Shown: positions 42,651 through 55,097 of the stretch, in pieces
Position numbering within the stretch: the first letter of the stretch is position 1
Layout of the letters: every line of letters starts with the position of its first letter
Assembly: GCA_035048495.1 (NCBI GenBank)
Contig: CM068551.1
Coordinates: 11,533,248 to 11,597,247 of the forward strand
Length of the DNA stretch: 64,000 nt
Reading direction: 5' to 3'
From: Euptelea pleiosperma
Lineage: Eukaryota > Streptophyta > Magnoliopsida > Ranunculales > Eupteleaceae
Translations under genes and position numbers: made by a program
Notes under the pieces: generated by a model
What the model saw: the letters and a program-made list of their open reading frames with translations, nothing else
Told to the model about the DNA's origin: nothing
The model's database searches: none

Positions 42651-45600
42651 CTACTCATCTTTATCTTCATCCTCATCGTGGTTGAAAGGGAGTGGTACGA
42701 ACTTGAATGCACGATACTTCCCGACATTGTTCAAGTGCTCATTCTCCAACCTAATCAATCAATGATCCAATTCTCATTAGAAAAATAGAACAGTTATATG
42801 ATACATTTAGAAACTATTGGTATCAAATCCATTGACCATGTTTGATCAACTTAGATATGAGCCTATGCACTTTCCATACAATCTCAGATAACTGCTCAAG
42901 TGAAGTCCATTTCCTCATAATTTAGCTGAGTGGCTCAACCCAAGCAATAAACTGATACAACCCAACAATGACTTGCTTGGTACCGATTTTTATATGTCGT
43001 TTACTGTCACTAAAATGAGTCAATTGCGTAAGGGAAGAGCATCCGCTCCCTGTGATACCAAGTTGACTTGGCTGAATTCTTAAATCCTGAACTTACCTAA
43101 AGAAATTCCAAATGCCGCGCCGAATGATCTCTAGGCTGGCAACAATTGCAATTAGGGCTTGTCTATGTAGGAAAGAAAACTTAAAGTTCAACACAGTCTG
43201 CAGCCAAGCAAATCTCAAGAGGATATTCAAGACCTGCATTTTTCATGAAATTTGTTTCAGGAATTAGAGTCTAGGATATCAATGACACCACTACTTTTTG
43301 GTATGGCTTCTTTTTTTCCTACTTACCATGGCTGCAAAGTATACACTTTTGTGTGAGATAAGGAGTTTGTCTCTCAACCAACGATTCTTGGAGCGCCGTT
43401 GTAGGAGGCCCCAGTCAACAACAAGGTCCCAGTAAGTACTAATGATCGCTGCAATGGCTGAGCTGATCACTGCCACTACCCTCCAACCAATTCCTTTTTC
43501 TAGACTATATGCTGTCCTCAGAACGACAGCCACGATAGTAGCGAAGTATTTCAATCCGTTATATCCCTGCATTGGGTCTCTCTCTTCATACAAGCGTCGG
43601 AGGCACTACAAAAACAATCAATTAATTATTGTGATTCTGAACACATTAATATGAGGGCTAGCTAATTGTAAAGAAAGAGGAAGGTGACCTACCTGAAGCA
43701 AGCGGGACCAGTATGGAATTGTGGCTATGATGAAATAGAAAGTATTGTACACAGTGTTACTACTGCAAGTGTTCCTCCTATGTTTGAAGTCTCCCCAACC
43801 ATAGTAGCAGATGTAGAACTCGAGACTTCTAATAGCCTGGACCTGGCTAGTTAGCTGGTCTGCCAAGAAAAAATCTGGTAGGGTGACCTGTGGAAAAATA
43901 AAGAAAAAATGATCGATCAATAACCCCGTCTCCGTCCCAATTTCTCTATGATGATTTGTAGAAATTCTCTTTTATCTTTACCTTGTACAGAGGTGCACAA
44001 ATACAATGGAATGCACATTGGAGTAGGAAGAAGCGACTTGAGCGATATATGATATTGAACGGGCAGAATGTTATGAGAACTACAAGCTGCATATATAGGA
44101 GATTATTAGTTAAATGACTTGAATATATGACATCTGCAACTTGGAGAGGAAGAAAATTAAGTTGACCAAGTCTTAGTATCATACAATAACTAATCCCAGA
44201 GGTAGTATTTCAGTGAAGGCCTTGTATTCCATGGTTTTTACATCCATCTCCATGTCCAAATTCGAGAGCACACTGGCCAGTGCTAATGTTGCAAGACCCG
44301 TGCTGAGGAGCAAAACTTCTCTGTAACCCAACTCAGTCCCTTGCTTGAAACCAAATATAAATGGATAATTGACTCGGTAACGCCTCCAGAAGTATATATT
44401 CACAGCATACATGACCATATGTAGGACAATGAATCCAAATAAGCTGCAAGGAAGTTTAAGGGTGTTTCAATAAACAAAGAAACAAGGACTAAAGGCCCAA
44501 TTCTGGTTTGCAACTCGGCCAACAGTAAAACTTCTACAATTCCTTTTCTAAGAGATTTTATTTGGGAAGTCCTGGATTACCTATAAAGAGGAAACATGTT
44601 TTCCATGTACCGAGTACTCCCCTCCTTGTTTAGGAGATGTCGAGCACGTATGATCAACACAAGGGCCACAATGAGAGCTGTTGTGCAACCAGCAAAGAAA
44701 CCTGAAAAATAACAAATCTGCAGTTGATTTAACAAGTAGTGGATATTCATTCTACTCTACATCGGTGGGTTTAACAAGTAGTGGATATGCTGCTTGATTC
44801 AAATCTTACCCGAGGAAAATGTTGTTCTATGCCTTTCTCTCTTTGCTTTTGGTCTCAAGATGGTTATGCCTTTACTGCGGTTTGAGTTTGTGAAGTGCTT
44901 GATGAATGTTGCTTCTACCCTATCCATGAGCCTAGTGATCTGTTAGAGCACAAGTATTAATTATGAACCACAAATAGCGAAGTTATTTGAAAATAAGGTA
45001 TTGGACAAGGCGATTCTCGGTCTGCTGATGCTAATGGTTGAAATATATATTTCTCCATTCATAGTATGAAGTAGTATGAAGTATGAACCACATAATATTG
45101 TTTATAATTAGAATAGGGAATACATATAAGCTTACCATATCGGAGCTGCCGAAGTAGGAGTTATCCACCATGTTTAAGTAAGATTTTGATGCACTTCTTG
45201 AAGCGATCTATTGGAATGAAAAAATAAATAAATAGAAGAAATGAAAAATATGAAAAATATTCCATTCCGATATAAATATGATGATCATGTTCTAATCCTA
45301 CGAAAATAGTAGAAACTTTTTGTTTTTAACTCATCCAGAAAAAAAATAGAAAGAAACATTTAAGTCTATACCTTGTCATATTTCTTCATGATCTTGGAAA
45401 ACGCCAAGAGATTCATAAAGCTGGTTCACCCATGGGAAAAAGAAAAAAAGAAAGGTCACATACATTCCGAAGAGAGCAAATAAGCCACCCAAATTGAATT
45501 TAAAGATATATTGAGAACCCATGTAGTGTTTGTTACCTGTAGCTCTTTAGAAGTCGAAGCTTTTGATAAAACTCGACAAAAGCCCGCCTCAGTTGTTCTT

Positions 45601-47878
45601 CAACTTTCCTTAGATCCTCTTTTCTGAAATTTAATTCTTGGTTGTTGTTAACCTTGAGAATGCCTTTTATGGTCGAGCATGGAGTTTCGAGCGTGTTGTT
45701 GATCGTCACATTGTTAAGGATTTCTAGGGGAGCTGGGATTTCTAGGGGAGCTGGTCTAATGGCCCTGATGTTTTTCGGCTTCTCTTCACGAACACCACTA
45801 TGTTTGATCGCTTTTGTGTCATTGAGACCCGTATCCTCACCCGAGCTTTCCGAATGCCCTTCACTTTTCTGCTCAATCTCTTCTATTACATCTATATGCA
45901 CTCTTCCTGCACATTCCGTCACCAAAATTCTATCGTGGTTAGGATATTACTTGTCACTTGATCAAAGCTACCACCATTGATAGCTTCCAACCCTTGTTTG
46001 CTATGTGGCAGTCAGCAGTTTCACTGACTTCCCGCAGTCAACGAAGTTTAACTCGAACAATACTTGATTTCCTCGTCATCAACATCATCACTATAAACCA
46101 AGGTTTAAAGGAGGCCGTTTTAACGGTTAAACGGACTGGGGGCGTTACCGTTTAAACGGATTGAAACGCTCAGGGGCAAAAATGGTAAAAAATGGAATTA
46201 AACGGATTTTAACGGTTTTAACGATTTTAACAGATTTTAACGGAAAAAAACGGAAAAAGTGGCGCTGAAATTCAAATTTTGAAATTTGAAAATTTTAAAA
46301 AAAAAATGGAATTTAACTGATTTTAACAGAATTAAACTGTTTTAACGCCGTTTTTTTCACAAAATTTTTTGAAATTAAATGGCTGTTTAAACGATCTTAA
46401 CTGCCGTTTTTTCCAAAACCGATAAAATGGGTTTAAACGGAAACGGGCTTGGGGCGTTACCGTTTAAACGGCCGTTTTTAAAACTATGCTATAAACTTTA
46501 AAGACTTCTCGAAATGGATTGTTCGAGTGAACCAACGCGACAGCCAAACTAATTAAAAAAGAAAGAAATTCTAACAAACAACCCTCAATGGAGTTGCACA
46601 GAAAAACTGCATAGAAATTCTAAAACTAAGCACTTGTCAGCAAAAAATCTTAGGCTTTGTATTTCAGAAAGTGTTGACGCAGAAAACGTTTTATGACATT
46701 TAGGCTGCCTTGAATAAGTTTTCTAGAAATGATTTTTTGCATTTAAATGGCAGAAAACATTTTCCTATCAATACTTACGTACAAACACTTTTTCTGTCAA
46801 ACTTTTTATTAATTACCATACGGGGAGCCTTATATGCAAAAATCATTTCTAGAAAACTTATTCAGGGCAACCATACACAGCCTTAGTCTCAAAATATTGG
46901 TACTAAAAGTTCCTATTGGATCTTACGATGGAGTTTCGGACAACGACGACAACAGTGAGTGAAACAAAAAAAATATATTAGGCTCACAGCAAAGATGCCG
47001 CTCGTTGGAAGAATGATGGACCACGTGAAGATCAGAAGAGCACAGATCGTTGGATAACCTGCTCTAATACCATGTAGAAATATATGGTGTATCTCACACA
47101 ACTTATTACGATATATATTCTCTAACACGGAAAAGTAAAATCTTTGGAAATATGATCCATTGATGAAGTCTAGCTAGTTAATCTCATGGTTTCGATAGAG
47201 TAATCGGTAATCGATGGTATAATCACAACTATTCAATTCATCCCATATCTTCTATAGATGGTTGGGAAAGAGCAGTTATAGCTACTTACTCGATGATCTA
47301 GCAGCTGATGTACTTCTAGTAGCGATTGGTGAAGAGACTGTTACCGTTGCTGCGGAAGCGGCAACTTCTGTTGCGAGCTGAGTCATCCCGACCGACCAAT
47401 CGAGCATCCCATCTGGATTATCTACCTTCATTCGGAACGCGATCAAGACTTCTATTTGCTTGTTTAACAAAGCAGCCTCCTTCATCACCTCCTCCACTTT
47501 TTCCTTGTAAAACTTATTTACCTTGTTGAACTCATCGTCAAGTCTCCTGAAGAACACAAGTTCGTACTCAGCTCCATTATCGGACACCTTGAGGAAATTA
47601 GTCTCATAGCGTCCCACCGATCCTTCTCGTTGGACGGTGTTAACAAGTATCACTTGGTCCTCAATGTCCCCTCTAGTGGAACTGTGTCTTTGCAATAGAC
47701 CGCTGAAGGGTCTGTACATTGTCATGTTTCGCTTTAAGCCTCTAGGCGTAGCGACTGGTTTCTGTTTTAGCTTGAAACTATGAATCTCTTTGAGTACGGT
47801 CTTGAGGTAGTTGTAATCCATGTAGGCTTCTTGCCATTCCGGCACCATTTGCGACGTGAACTCCTTCCCAAACTTCAT
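42651..47878 (-). CDS. PHO1: PHO1-type phosphate exporter (SPX-EXS protein), 12 exons, intact
   Basis: Exons 47878-47290, 45906-45537, 45420-45372, 45207-45136, 44939-44810, 44701-44581, 44443-44185, 44086-43982, 43887-43693, 43605-43327, 43233-43097 and 42750-42651 join with GT-AG borders and matching phases into 801 codons, the usual size of plant PHO1 proteins. Residues 1-403 form the cytosolic SPX part ([20 protein letters not shown]; Tyr24/Lys26/Lys30; [23 protein letters not shown]), which in this family senses inositol pyrophosphates. From residue ~404 come membrane segments ([39 protein letters not shown]). The EXS domain follows with [19 protein letters not shown] (~585-603) and [11 protein letters not shown], and the acidic tail [11 protein letters not shown] ends it. 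The family exports phosphate, mainly into root xylem, from Golgi/endosomal and plasma membranes. Odd points: an 18-nt in-frame duplication in exon 2 and Met instead of Glu at the end of exon 4. Whether it is PHO1 itself or a PHO1;H paralogue is not resolved. Confidence 0.95.
46099..46488. mobile_element. hAT-type MITE in PHO1 intron 1, perfect TSD CTATAAAC
   Basis: CAAGGTTTAAAGGAGGCCG to CGTTTTTAAAACTATG. CTATAAAC at 46091-46098 recurs exactly at 46489-46496, the 8-bp duplication of the hAT superfamily. Confidence 0.9.
46703..46882. mobile_element. Tourist-like MITE in PHO1 intron 1, TSD TTA
   Basis: GGCTGCCTTGAATAAGTTTT at the left mirrors AAAACTTATTCAGGGCAACC then CACAGCC at the right. TTA flanks both ends. 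AGAAATGATTTTTTGCAT is mirrored internally. Confidence 0.8.
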
Positions 47879-48058
47879 ATTTTCTCCGGTAGCGTATCAC
47901 AGAGATGAAAATCAAGTTAACTGGTTGATAAGTGGATAAGAAAGGACAAACTGTTTATCAACATGCAACGTTGCTCTTGCAAACAAGCAAGGAGATAGAA
48001 GATGGTTGGTAAAAGAAAGAAACCTTGATGCGACTTGAGAGAGGTGTCTCAAAGAACG

Positions 48059-48066
48059 TATATATA
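48059..48066 (-). promoter_or_regulatory. TATA box of the complete PHO1-type gene
   Basis: TTATATATA on the minus strand about 181 bp upstream of the start codon. The neighbouring AGAGGTGTCTC is also found beside the TATA box of the truncated copy. No clear PHR1-binding P1BS site (GNATATNC) was seen within about 400 bp. Confidence 0.55.
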
Positions 48067-48329
48067 AGCAGCGAAAGAGAGAAAGCAAAATGGATTCTAG
48101 AGAGAGCGACCCTTTCAGTTCGATCGTTTTCAAACGTTGAATCGTCTTCAGATCTTCTAAACGAAGAAAGACGCGCAAGAAGGTGATGGAATGGACGAAA
48201 TGAAATACTACTATATTGAAGATTTCCAAGGATACTGTTATATATTGAGTAATGGCCGTTCTCATGGTCCATAGTGGTATCATCTTTTCATTGGTAGTAC
48301 ATGGGAGAATTTTTTTTTTTTTATCCAGT

Positions 48330-48980
48330 CACTTTTCTGGGCCCACTGACGGTACCGATGTAGTCCAAGGTTTGAAAGGGGCCGTTAACACAGTATAACG
48401 GATTGAGGGCGCTACTGTTTTTCCGTTACAACGGCCATTAGAACAGATTGTAACGGGCAAATTTGGTTAAAAAATGAAAACGGAAAAATAGAAATAATGG
48501 AAAATAACTGGAAAAAAATGGAGCTAAAATTCAAATTTTGAATTTCAAATTTTCAATAAAATTTATAACGGCAAAAGGGAAAATAGAGAAAAAAATAACA
48601 GAAATATAAGGAAATAACTGGATTTTTTTAAAAAAAAAATTTCAAAAAAATAACGGTCCGTTATGTTCGTTATACAATGGCAGTTATTTTCTGAGCATTT
48701 TAACTGTACATAACGCGACGGGGTAGATTCAAATCTGTTACAACGGCTTTTATTTTCGTTCTAATGGCCGTTTTATCTAAACCATGATTTAGTACTTTTT
48801 TAGAATTGATTCTAGCCATTGGATTAATATAGCATGTTTTTTTTAATATAGATTTTTGGATACTTAATCTAACGGCTATAAATTATCAATCGAGCTGATT
48901 TTTGGTGTATATATATATCCTCCAAGGGCGGATTAAACATCCATGTGGTTAGTGGACCCAAAAAAACAATGAGCCATGTA
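48330..48980. mobile_element. Mutator-MITE core interrupted by a hAT MITE
   Basis: CTGGGCCCACTGACGGTACC at the left and AAACATCCATGTGGTTAGTG at the right belong to the core. The hAT copy at 48366-48786 splits it. Confidence 0.5.
48366..48786. mobile_element. hAT-type MITE
   Basis: CAAGGTTTGAAAGGGGCCG to GGCCGTTTTATCTAAACCATG. The flanks are ATGTAGTC and ATTTAGTA (6 of 8). Confidence 0.65.
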
Positions 48981-49149
48981 GGGCCACGAGAGCCCTCTGC
49001 ATCCACTGCATTCAAAGTCCTCTGCATCTAAAAAATTTATAAAAAAATTACTTTGAATTCAACGTCTAAAAAGAGTCCATAAAAAATGTTTAAAATTAAG
49101 AAAAAGAAATCATCCAGAAAAACATGATTGAATCCAATGGTTAGAAATC

Positions 49150-49500
49150 AAGGGTAGGCCAAATTAGAGTGTTGGAGCAGGTGAGTGCTCACCTGGACAT
49201 CAAACTTTTTTTGGAAGTCAACAATGATCTTCCTTCTTTTCCTCTTCTTAATTATAAAACCAGTTTTATTAAAGTTTTCGTGGGGAGGGAAAAAGAAGAC
49301 AAATGGAGAAAAAATCTCTGACTTCGTCGTCTTCACCACCTGAACATGAAAGTCTTGATAGAAGTCGATCAACAATGGTGCCCTCCCTTCCTTGTCTTAT
49401 TGTCGTGTCATCGGAATAAAACAAAAAAATTGCGGATTGTGACCATTGACCATTGGATATATTCAAGAGGACACAGTGGGGTACACGTTGCTCAGCTTTC
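49150..49500. repeat. Dispersed repeat, relative of 39766-40175
   Basis: Shares ATCAACAATGGTGCC, AAACCAGTTTTATTAAAGTT and GACTTCGTCGTCTTCAC-like stretches with the other copy. No coding homology. Confidence 0.45.
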
Positions 49501-49569
49501 AGCATCTGACACTACCCCTAAAAAAATTAATTTTAATTAAAATTAATAAATTTAAAAAAAAAAGAGTCA

Positions 49570-49993
49570 GGTGGCATTTGGTAAATTAAGTTGTCACATC
49601 TAAAAGCTTAAAGTTCTTAAAGTTTGGTAGTTTAATGGCTTATGTCCGAATTAGATTTTTGGTAAAGGTCATAAGTCTTAATATTAAGTCAAGGGCATTG
49701 TGGGTATCTTAAAATATTTACTAGGATACTTTTGTAAGTTTTTAAAAGAAAAAGATTTAAGAAAAGGGTATTGTTGGTATTAAAAAAGATTTGGGAATCT
49801 TTTTTAAAGATTCATTCACTTACCGCAGCAAGTGAAGATTGGTACACTTTTTACTTTTTACTTTATTTCATAGAGTTTGGTGATAAGTGCTGAAATTTAT
49901 GTCATCTACCAAACGCGACTTAATCATCAAAATCACTTAATTTCAATTCAATCAAACTTAAGATCTGAGAAAAAAGCTTTACCAAACGCCACC
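49570..49993. mobile_element. Harbinger/Tourist MITE, TSD TCA
   Basis: GGTGGCATTTGGTAAATTAA to TTTACCAAACGCCACC, flanked by TCA at 49567-49569 and 49994-49996. Full-length sister of the copy nested in the MULE palindrome. Confidence 0.85.
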
Positions 49994-50093
49994 TCAATTA
50001 CCAGTATCTAATTTACATGATCAACTTTGTTAACAACCACTTTACTTTAAAAGCTTAATCTGTCAGAGGTCTACAACAGAGAAGTGGAGTGTT

Positions 50094-50348
50094 CAAGGTT
50101 TTAAATTTCGTCGAAAAGTTCAAAATTTCAGACCGAAATCCATAAAAATTAAAATTTTTAAAATTCCAAAATTTTGATTGAAATTTCGACCAACGAAATT
50201 TCGGTTTTTTGTGAAATTTCGAACTTTTCGTGAAATTTTCATTACTAATCTCAATTTCAAAATTTCACATGAAATTTCAACATTTTGACCGAAATTTTCG
50301 TTTCGGGCCTCACCGAAATGGTATGTGAAACCGAAATTTTAAATCTTG
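50094..50348. mobile_element. hAT-type MITE rich in GAAATTTCG words, TSD GGAGTGTT/GGAGTGCT
   Basis: CAAGGTTTTAAATTTCG and CGAAATTTTAAATCTTG are inverted ends. Flanking 8-mers differ at one base. The interior is built of GAAATTTCG, AAAATTTC and TTCGAACTTTTCG words. Distinct interior from the ACGGCCGTT family but the same terminus. Confidence 0.75.
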
Positions 50349-50449
50349 GGAGTGCTGGCCACATAACCAAATAACATACTCCAACAAAACGCCCCTTGCC
50401 AATTTGCCAAATTACGAACCCACAACTTATTGGAAGCAGCTTCTATACG

Positions 50450-50650
50450 CCAGGACCGCACAGACCAAACAAAACGGTCCTGCTCAAGTTGCACCACGTC
50501 AACAAAAAAAATAAAAATTAATTGCGCCCACTGACGTAACCGATTAACTGGGGTTGCGGTTGTGTTCGTAGTTGCAAAAGCTTTTGTTTTTTCGTTAACT
50601 TGGCACAACTTGAGTAGGGTCGTTTTGTTTGGTCTGTGCGCCCTGGCCCA
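50450..50650. repeat. Foldback repeat with ~40-bp arms
   Basis: GCACAGACCAAACAAAACGG and CCTGCTCAAGTTG at the left mirror CAACTTGAGTAGGG and GTTTTGTTTGGTCTGTGCGC at the right. Confidence 0.6.
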
Positions 50651-51232
50651 TAGAAGCGCGACCCGTGAACGTTTGGCACGTTTGGCCCATCCCTTGTTGA
50701 ACCTATACACAAAGCAATCAACTTGATTGGCAATTCTAGAAAGGTTGTTACAGGGTCACCTGTCATTGGACAGTTAAAACGTCCAACTGTGACTGGGCTC
50801 GGCCGCTCGAGTTCGAGGCTACCTATGGAATTACTTTTGGAAAGATCCTGCTACCACACGGAGGCCATTGGACACGGTCCACGAGGCAACAACGTACTAC
50901 ACTTTGCCGTTGTTACCTACCGTGGATGTCTTGAATTCAACGGTCAACAACAGCAAAAATTATGTCTGGTTGTCCACGCGTGCATGGAGTAGCATTTTCC
51001 TTTGTCAAAAACCAAAACATGCAAAAGAAAGAGAGAAAATCAGTTGGCATAGTCTCCAGTTTTTTTAAAGTTAGTTTCATGACTTACTTGGTCGTCGGAC
51101 ACTACAATTATCCTTTTAGACAAAGTCACAGGATGTTGTTTTCTTCAAATATAACCGGGCTGACTTTGAATGATGGGCCCGCGAGTGCCATTTGTACGGT
51201 GTACGATGTTACGATGGGGGAATAATTTTCAC
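50651..51232. other. MITE-core scraps and unassigned DNA
   Basis: CGTTTGGCCCATCCCTTGTT at 50676 matches the shared core. The rest shows no gene. Confidence 0.35.
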
Positions 51233-51527
51233 AAGTAGAACTTGTGACCGACGTCCACAACAATATGGACCACCAACCAAAAATCAGCGATCGAATTCAA
51301 ACCTTTGGATCTTTGTAACGCAAATAATGCTCTATAATGTTCAAATTCCACGGTTACAAATCAACCCAAGATAACACCTCCAATCCAACGCTTAGAAATC
51401 ACTAATCAGGCTAATTTTTGGTCTGTAGGTCCACTTATTATTGAGCCAAACAACCATCAAAAATCTCTAAAAATATGCCATGTGGCTCATTTTTCGGTCC
51501 AGGGAGTCTGTCATCAAAGTTTTACTC
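51233..51527. mobile_element. Mutator-type MITE with 10-bp TSD TAATTTTCAC
   Basis: The left end AAGTAGAACTTGTGACC is a decayed form of the mirrored right end GTCATCAAAGTTTTACTC. TAATTTTCAC occurs on both sides (51223-51232 and 51528-51537). It carries the shared core. Confidence 0.7.
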
Positions 51528-51589
51528 TAATTTTCACATGCAGTAAGATGACCCTGTTTCCCTAATTTATCGAAGTACACCTCGGAATA

Positions 51590-51860
51590 AATTTTAAGAC
51601 CAATGACTTGTTTGAACCATCCTTAGGGTGGACTTACAAACCAAAAATCAGTCTGATTGATGATTTATAACCATTGGATTTGAGTATTTTTTATGAGTCG
51701 ATTTTATTAAGCCGTGGTACTCGAGTTTTTTTTGGGATATGTGCGTACTCAGATCCCACGGCTAGAATTCACCAATTAGATTGATATTTGGTATGTGGTC
51801 CACTAGGTATATATGAACCAAACATTCACACAATCAGTGGTCTCTAAGGCTGTGTTTGGT
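51590..51860. mobile_element. Mutator-MITE core copy
   Basis: GGTGGACTTACAAACCAAAA to CCAAACATTCACACAATCAG; terminal repeats not resolved. Confidence 0.45.
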
Positions 51861-52289
51861 AGCGCACCTTCGACGTGCGTCTTAACTGATAACAAGTATT
51901 TGGGTCACACCAAGGCGCGTACCTTCGAAGACACAATGGACCTTGAAGACGATTGAAAGTGAACCTTCAAAGGTTTACCTACCCCATGTCTTCGATGTCG
52001 TTAAAAGACATCCGTCAAGAGATTTTTTTCAATGTCAAGGAAAAAGGCTTCAAAATATTGAATATTGACTCAATTTTAGGTGCCTTGCTTGGGTAATTTT
52101 AGATGAGTCAATGGCGGCCTTTTATCTTATTTTTTATTTATCCGTAATTGACTCTGCTCTTTACGTTGGACATCAACATCAACTCTTTCCTCTCTCCCGA
52201 TGGGCTCTGGGATGTCATGGTCTCGTCAGCGCCTCTCGTCAATCTATAGTTGTTCCTACGATCACAGTCGTCCAAAACTGTAGAGGAGC
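51861..52289. other. Unassigned intergenic DNA
   Basis: Begins with CTGTGTTTGGTAGCGC, which looks like a Harbinger-type terminus, but no mirrored end was found. No gene. Confidence 0.35.
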
Positions 52290-52886
52290 CAGGGTCGTCT
52301 CAATACAAGTTGAGGCCTAAGGCAAAAACTCCATATAAGGCCTTTTTTGTTATATTTAATATATTATATATGGTCTTAATTAAAAAAAAAATAACTTTAT
52401 ATTATTAGAAATCTTTATATAAATTATATATGGTCTTAATTAAAAAAATTAAACTTTATATTATCAGAAATCTTTATATAAAAATTATTCTTGATAATTA
52501 AAAACTACATAAAAAATTGAGATGCAAAGGATTCCTGATGCAGAGGACTCTCATGCCCAACATAAATCATTTTTTGGGCCCAATGATTGGGTGGATGTTC
52601 AGCCCACCTATTGGTGGATAAACACACTAAAATTCATCTTGATTGATGATTTTTTGCCATTGGATTTACTACCGAAAAAAACATGCTTGAATCCAACGGC
52701 TAAAATCATGTCCTAAAAAGTACTAAATTCTATGGCTAGAGATAATCAATCAGGTTGATTTTTGGTTTATATATCCAATAAAAGGTGGGCTAAAAATCCA
52801 TGTGGTTAGTGGGACTTGGGGCTGGGGCTTTCTCTCACCAAGGAGCCTTAGGCGACCTAAATGGCCTTAAGATAGAGCCGGCCCTG
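52290..52886. mobile_element. hAT-type element (CAGGGYCGNCTC ends) with nested Mutator-MITE core
   Basis: The left end CAGGGTCGTCTCAATACAAG and right end ATAGAGCCGGCCCTG are inverted, and AGGCCTAAGGC mirrors GCCTTAGGCG. The flanks AGAGGAGC and AGTGTAGC agree at 6 of 8. A ~68-bp unit (TATGGTCTTAATTAAAAAAA) is tandemly doubled at 52368-52490. A Mutator-type core (GGGTGGATGTTCAGCCCACC) lies at 52580-52810. Confidence 0.65.
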
Positions 52887-53790
52887 AGTGTAGCAATACA
52901 ATTTCATCACCGCACTCTTGAAAGAACAAGAATCTTCCTAGCAAGACATCGCACTACTATGCTACCAAACGTAAAATTCTTCATTTAATTATATAATTTT
53001 ATTTTCTAAAATAATCGATGATATTCCCATTTATAAAATTCTCTAATGTAAATTTTCTAAATGTACTTAAACCAAAACAATAAACTCCGACTACAATTCT
53101 TCAATCTCAAATAAGAAATATTAATATAATTTAAAACAATATATTTATAACTAACAAAAGTCAATTAAATTTTAAAAAATCTTAAGTTAATCTTGCGGGT
53201 CCACCTATTTGGCTCTTACGTTGATTCAATGTAGCTCGAGATTACCGCACTAGGATGCTTGTACATCAAAAGTTCTTATTTTTTATTGGGCTTAAAGACT
53301 CCAAGGAGCGTAGAGGCATTTTTTTCGAAGACTTGGTCTTTAGATGGAAGTCTTTGCTTTACCAGGGTGACTAGCTTTTGTTTTTTATTTTTTTTTATTT
53401 TTTTGTTGATTTTCTCTTCTTTCGCCTTTAGGGTTTGTTGGGCAACCAGACACGGATTGGGAATTGAAAATAGAATTCCAAGATTTGTGATTTCTAAGAA
53501 TTTGTATTCAAAGAATTGAAATTTCTGGTGTTTGGTTGCACCATGAAAATGACTTGGAATTCCCAATGAATTCTAATTTTAGTTATTTGGACATCTAACA
53601 TAATTGAAATTTCTATCCATCAACGTAAGAGAAATATAATCTCATGAACTTTGTGTTATAATGACTACTATTTTTTTGTCATTCATCAATTAAATGTTAT
53701 CGATGTTAATTTAAAGAAAAAATTTTAAAAATAATAATTAAATTATTTTGATAATTTTTTGACTATGATTAACCTGTGTCAAAATATCGA
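52887..53790. other. AT-rich intergenic DNA
   Basis: No gene. GGAATTGAAAATAGAATTCC near 53459 and GGTGTTTGGTTGCACC near 53528 suggest decayed MITE ends of unknown family. Confidence 0.35.
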
Positions 53791-53799
53791 TGGCTAAAG

Positions 53800-54600
53800 C
53801 CTAAGTGGCACACGAGGATACAAATACAGATACCATCATCAACACTACTGATGGACCACATTCTAATCGCGCCATGTGGCACATTATAAAAGATAATAGA
53901 CCTTAGTGATGTTTATCCCATCCCTAGGTGGACCTACATACTAAAAATTAGGTTGTTTAGTTATTTCTAACCTTTAGATTTGAGTACCCCAAATAATACT
54001 AGATATCTCATAGTTAAAAATCAACCCATAAAAGACACGAATCCAATGGTTATAAATCACTAATACTGTTTGGGTACCTACATACTAAAAATAAGGTTGG
54101 TTGGTTATTTATAAGCTTTGGATCTTCATATCCCAACTAATTGTAGATATCCAACGGTTAAAAATTAACCCATAAAAGACGCCAATCCAACGGTTAGAAA
54201 CATCCCTAGGTGGACTTAACAAACTAAAATCAAGTTGATTAGTTATCTCTCAACTTGGATCTTTGTACCCCCAGCTAATGTTATATATCCCACAGTTAAA
54301 AATCAACCCATAAATAACATCAATCAAACGGTTACAAATTTGTAATCCGTCGATGATGGACCACAATGAGTCACGTGGCACATTAGTAGAGACCACGGAG
54401 CATATGGATGTTTGTCCCATCCGTAGGTGGACCCACATGCTAAAAATCAGGCTGATTACAAATTTCTAGCCTTTGGATCTAAGTACCCCAAATAATACTA
54501 GCTATCACATGGTTAAGAATCAACCAAAAAAATACACCAATCCAACAGTTTTAAATAACTAATCTTGCTGATTTTTTATTTATAGGTCCACCTAGGGATG
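53800..54600. mobile_element. Two or three diverged Mutator-MITE cores in tandem
   Basis: The core words GGTGGACCTACATACTAAAA, AAAATCAACCCATAAAAGAC and CCAATGGTTATAAATCACTA recur at about 53925, 54075, 54200 and 54420, suggesting repeated insertion or internal duplication. Confidence 0.5.
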
Positions 54601-55097
54601 AGTATGAGAGTTGGAGCCCGATAAAAATTCTTTTGAATTTCTCCACCCGGAAATAGAATTCCAGGAAGTAGAAGTTTCTTCTCCCCCCTAAAACTTCTAA
54701 TTCCGAGAAATTCACGGAATTGGAAATATAATTCCTGGAATTCGGTCCTCCCAAACGCATAGATTTGTGATTCCAAGAATCAAAAATCCAAATCCGGATT
54801 ACCAAACAGACCATTAGGGTGGTTTTCTCAACCACATTTTGGCATTTTGCATTGCTTCTTTTTTATTAGGAACATCTCTGATCGTGTGTTCGAAACTGCC
54901 TGGCCTCCTATTTAACCCAATTGTATATAAGGGAAACTTCTGTGGGATCGGTATGTGCTTAGTCCCATCCAATGAGGTGTGGGGATACCCTTAGCCTCAA
55001 CCGGGTACTTTTTTGTCCGGTCATCCGTGGGGTAGAGTTTTCCACCAAACTTTAATAATATATGTTGTGCAAATAAGTTTTCGTTAAAGATACCTTA
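54601..55097. other. Intergenic, decayed repeats
   Basis: GGAATTCCAGG/CCTGGAATTC-like words near 54656 and 54732 hint at a palindromic element. No gene. Confidence 0.35.
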
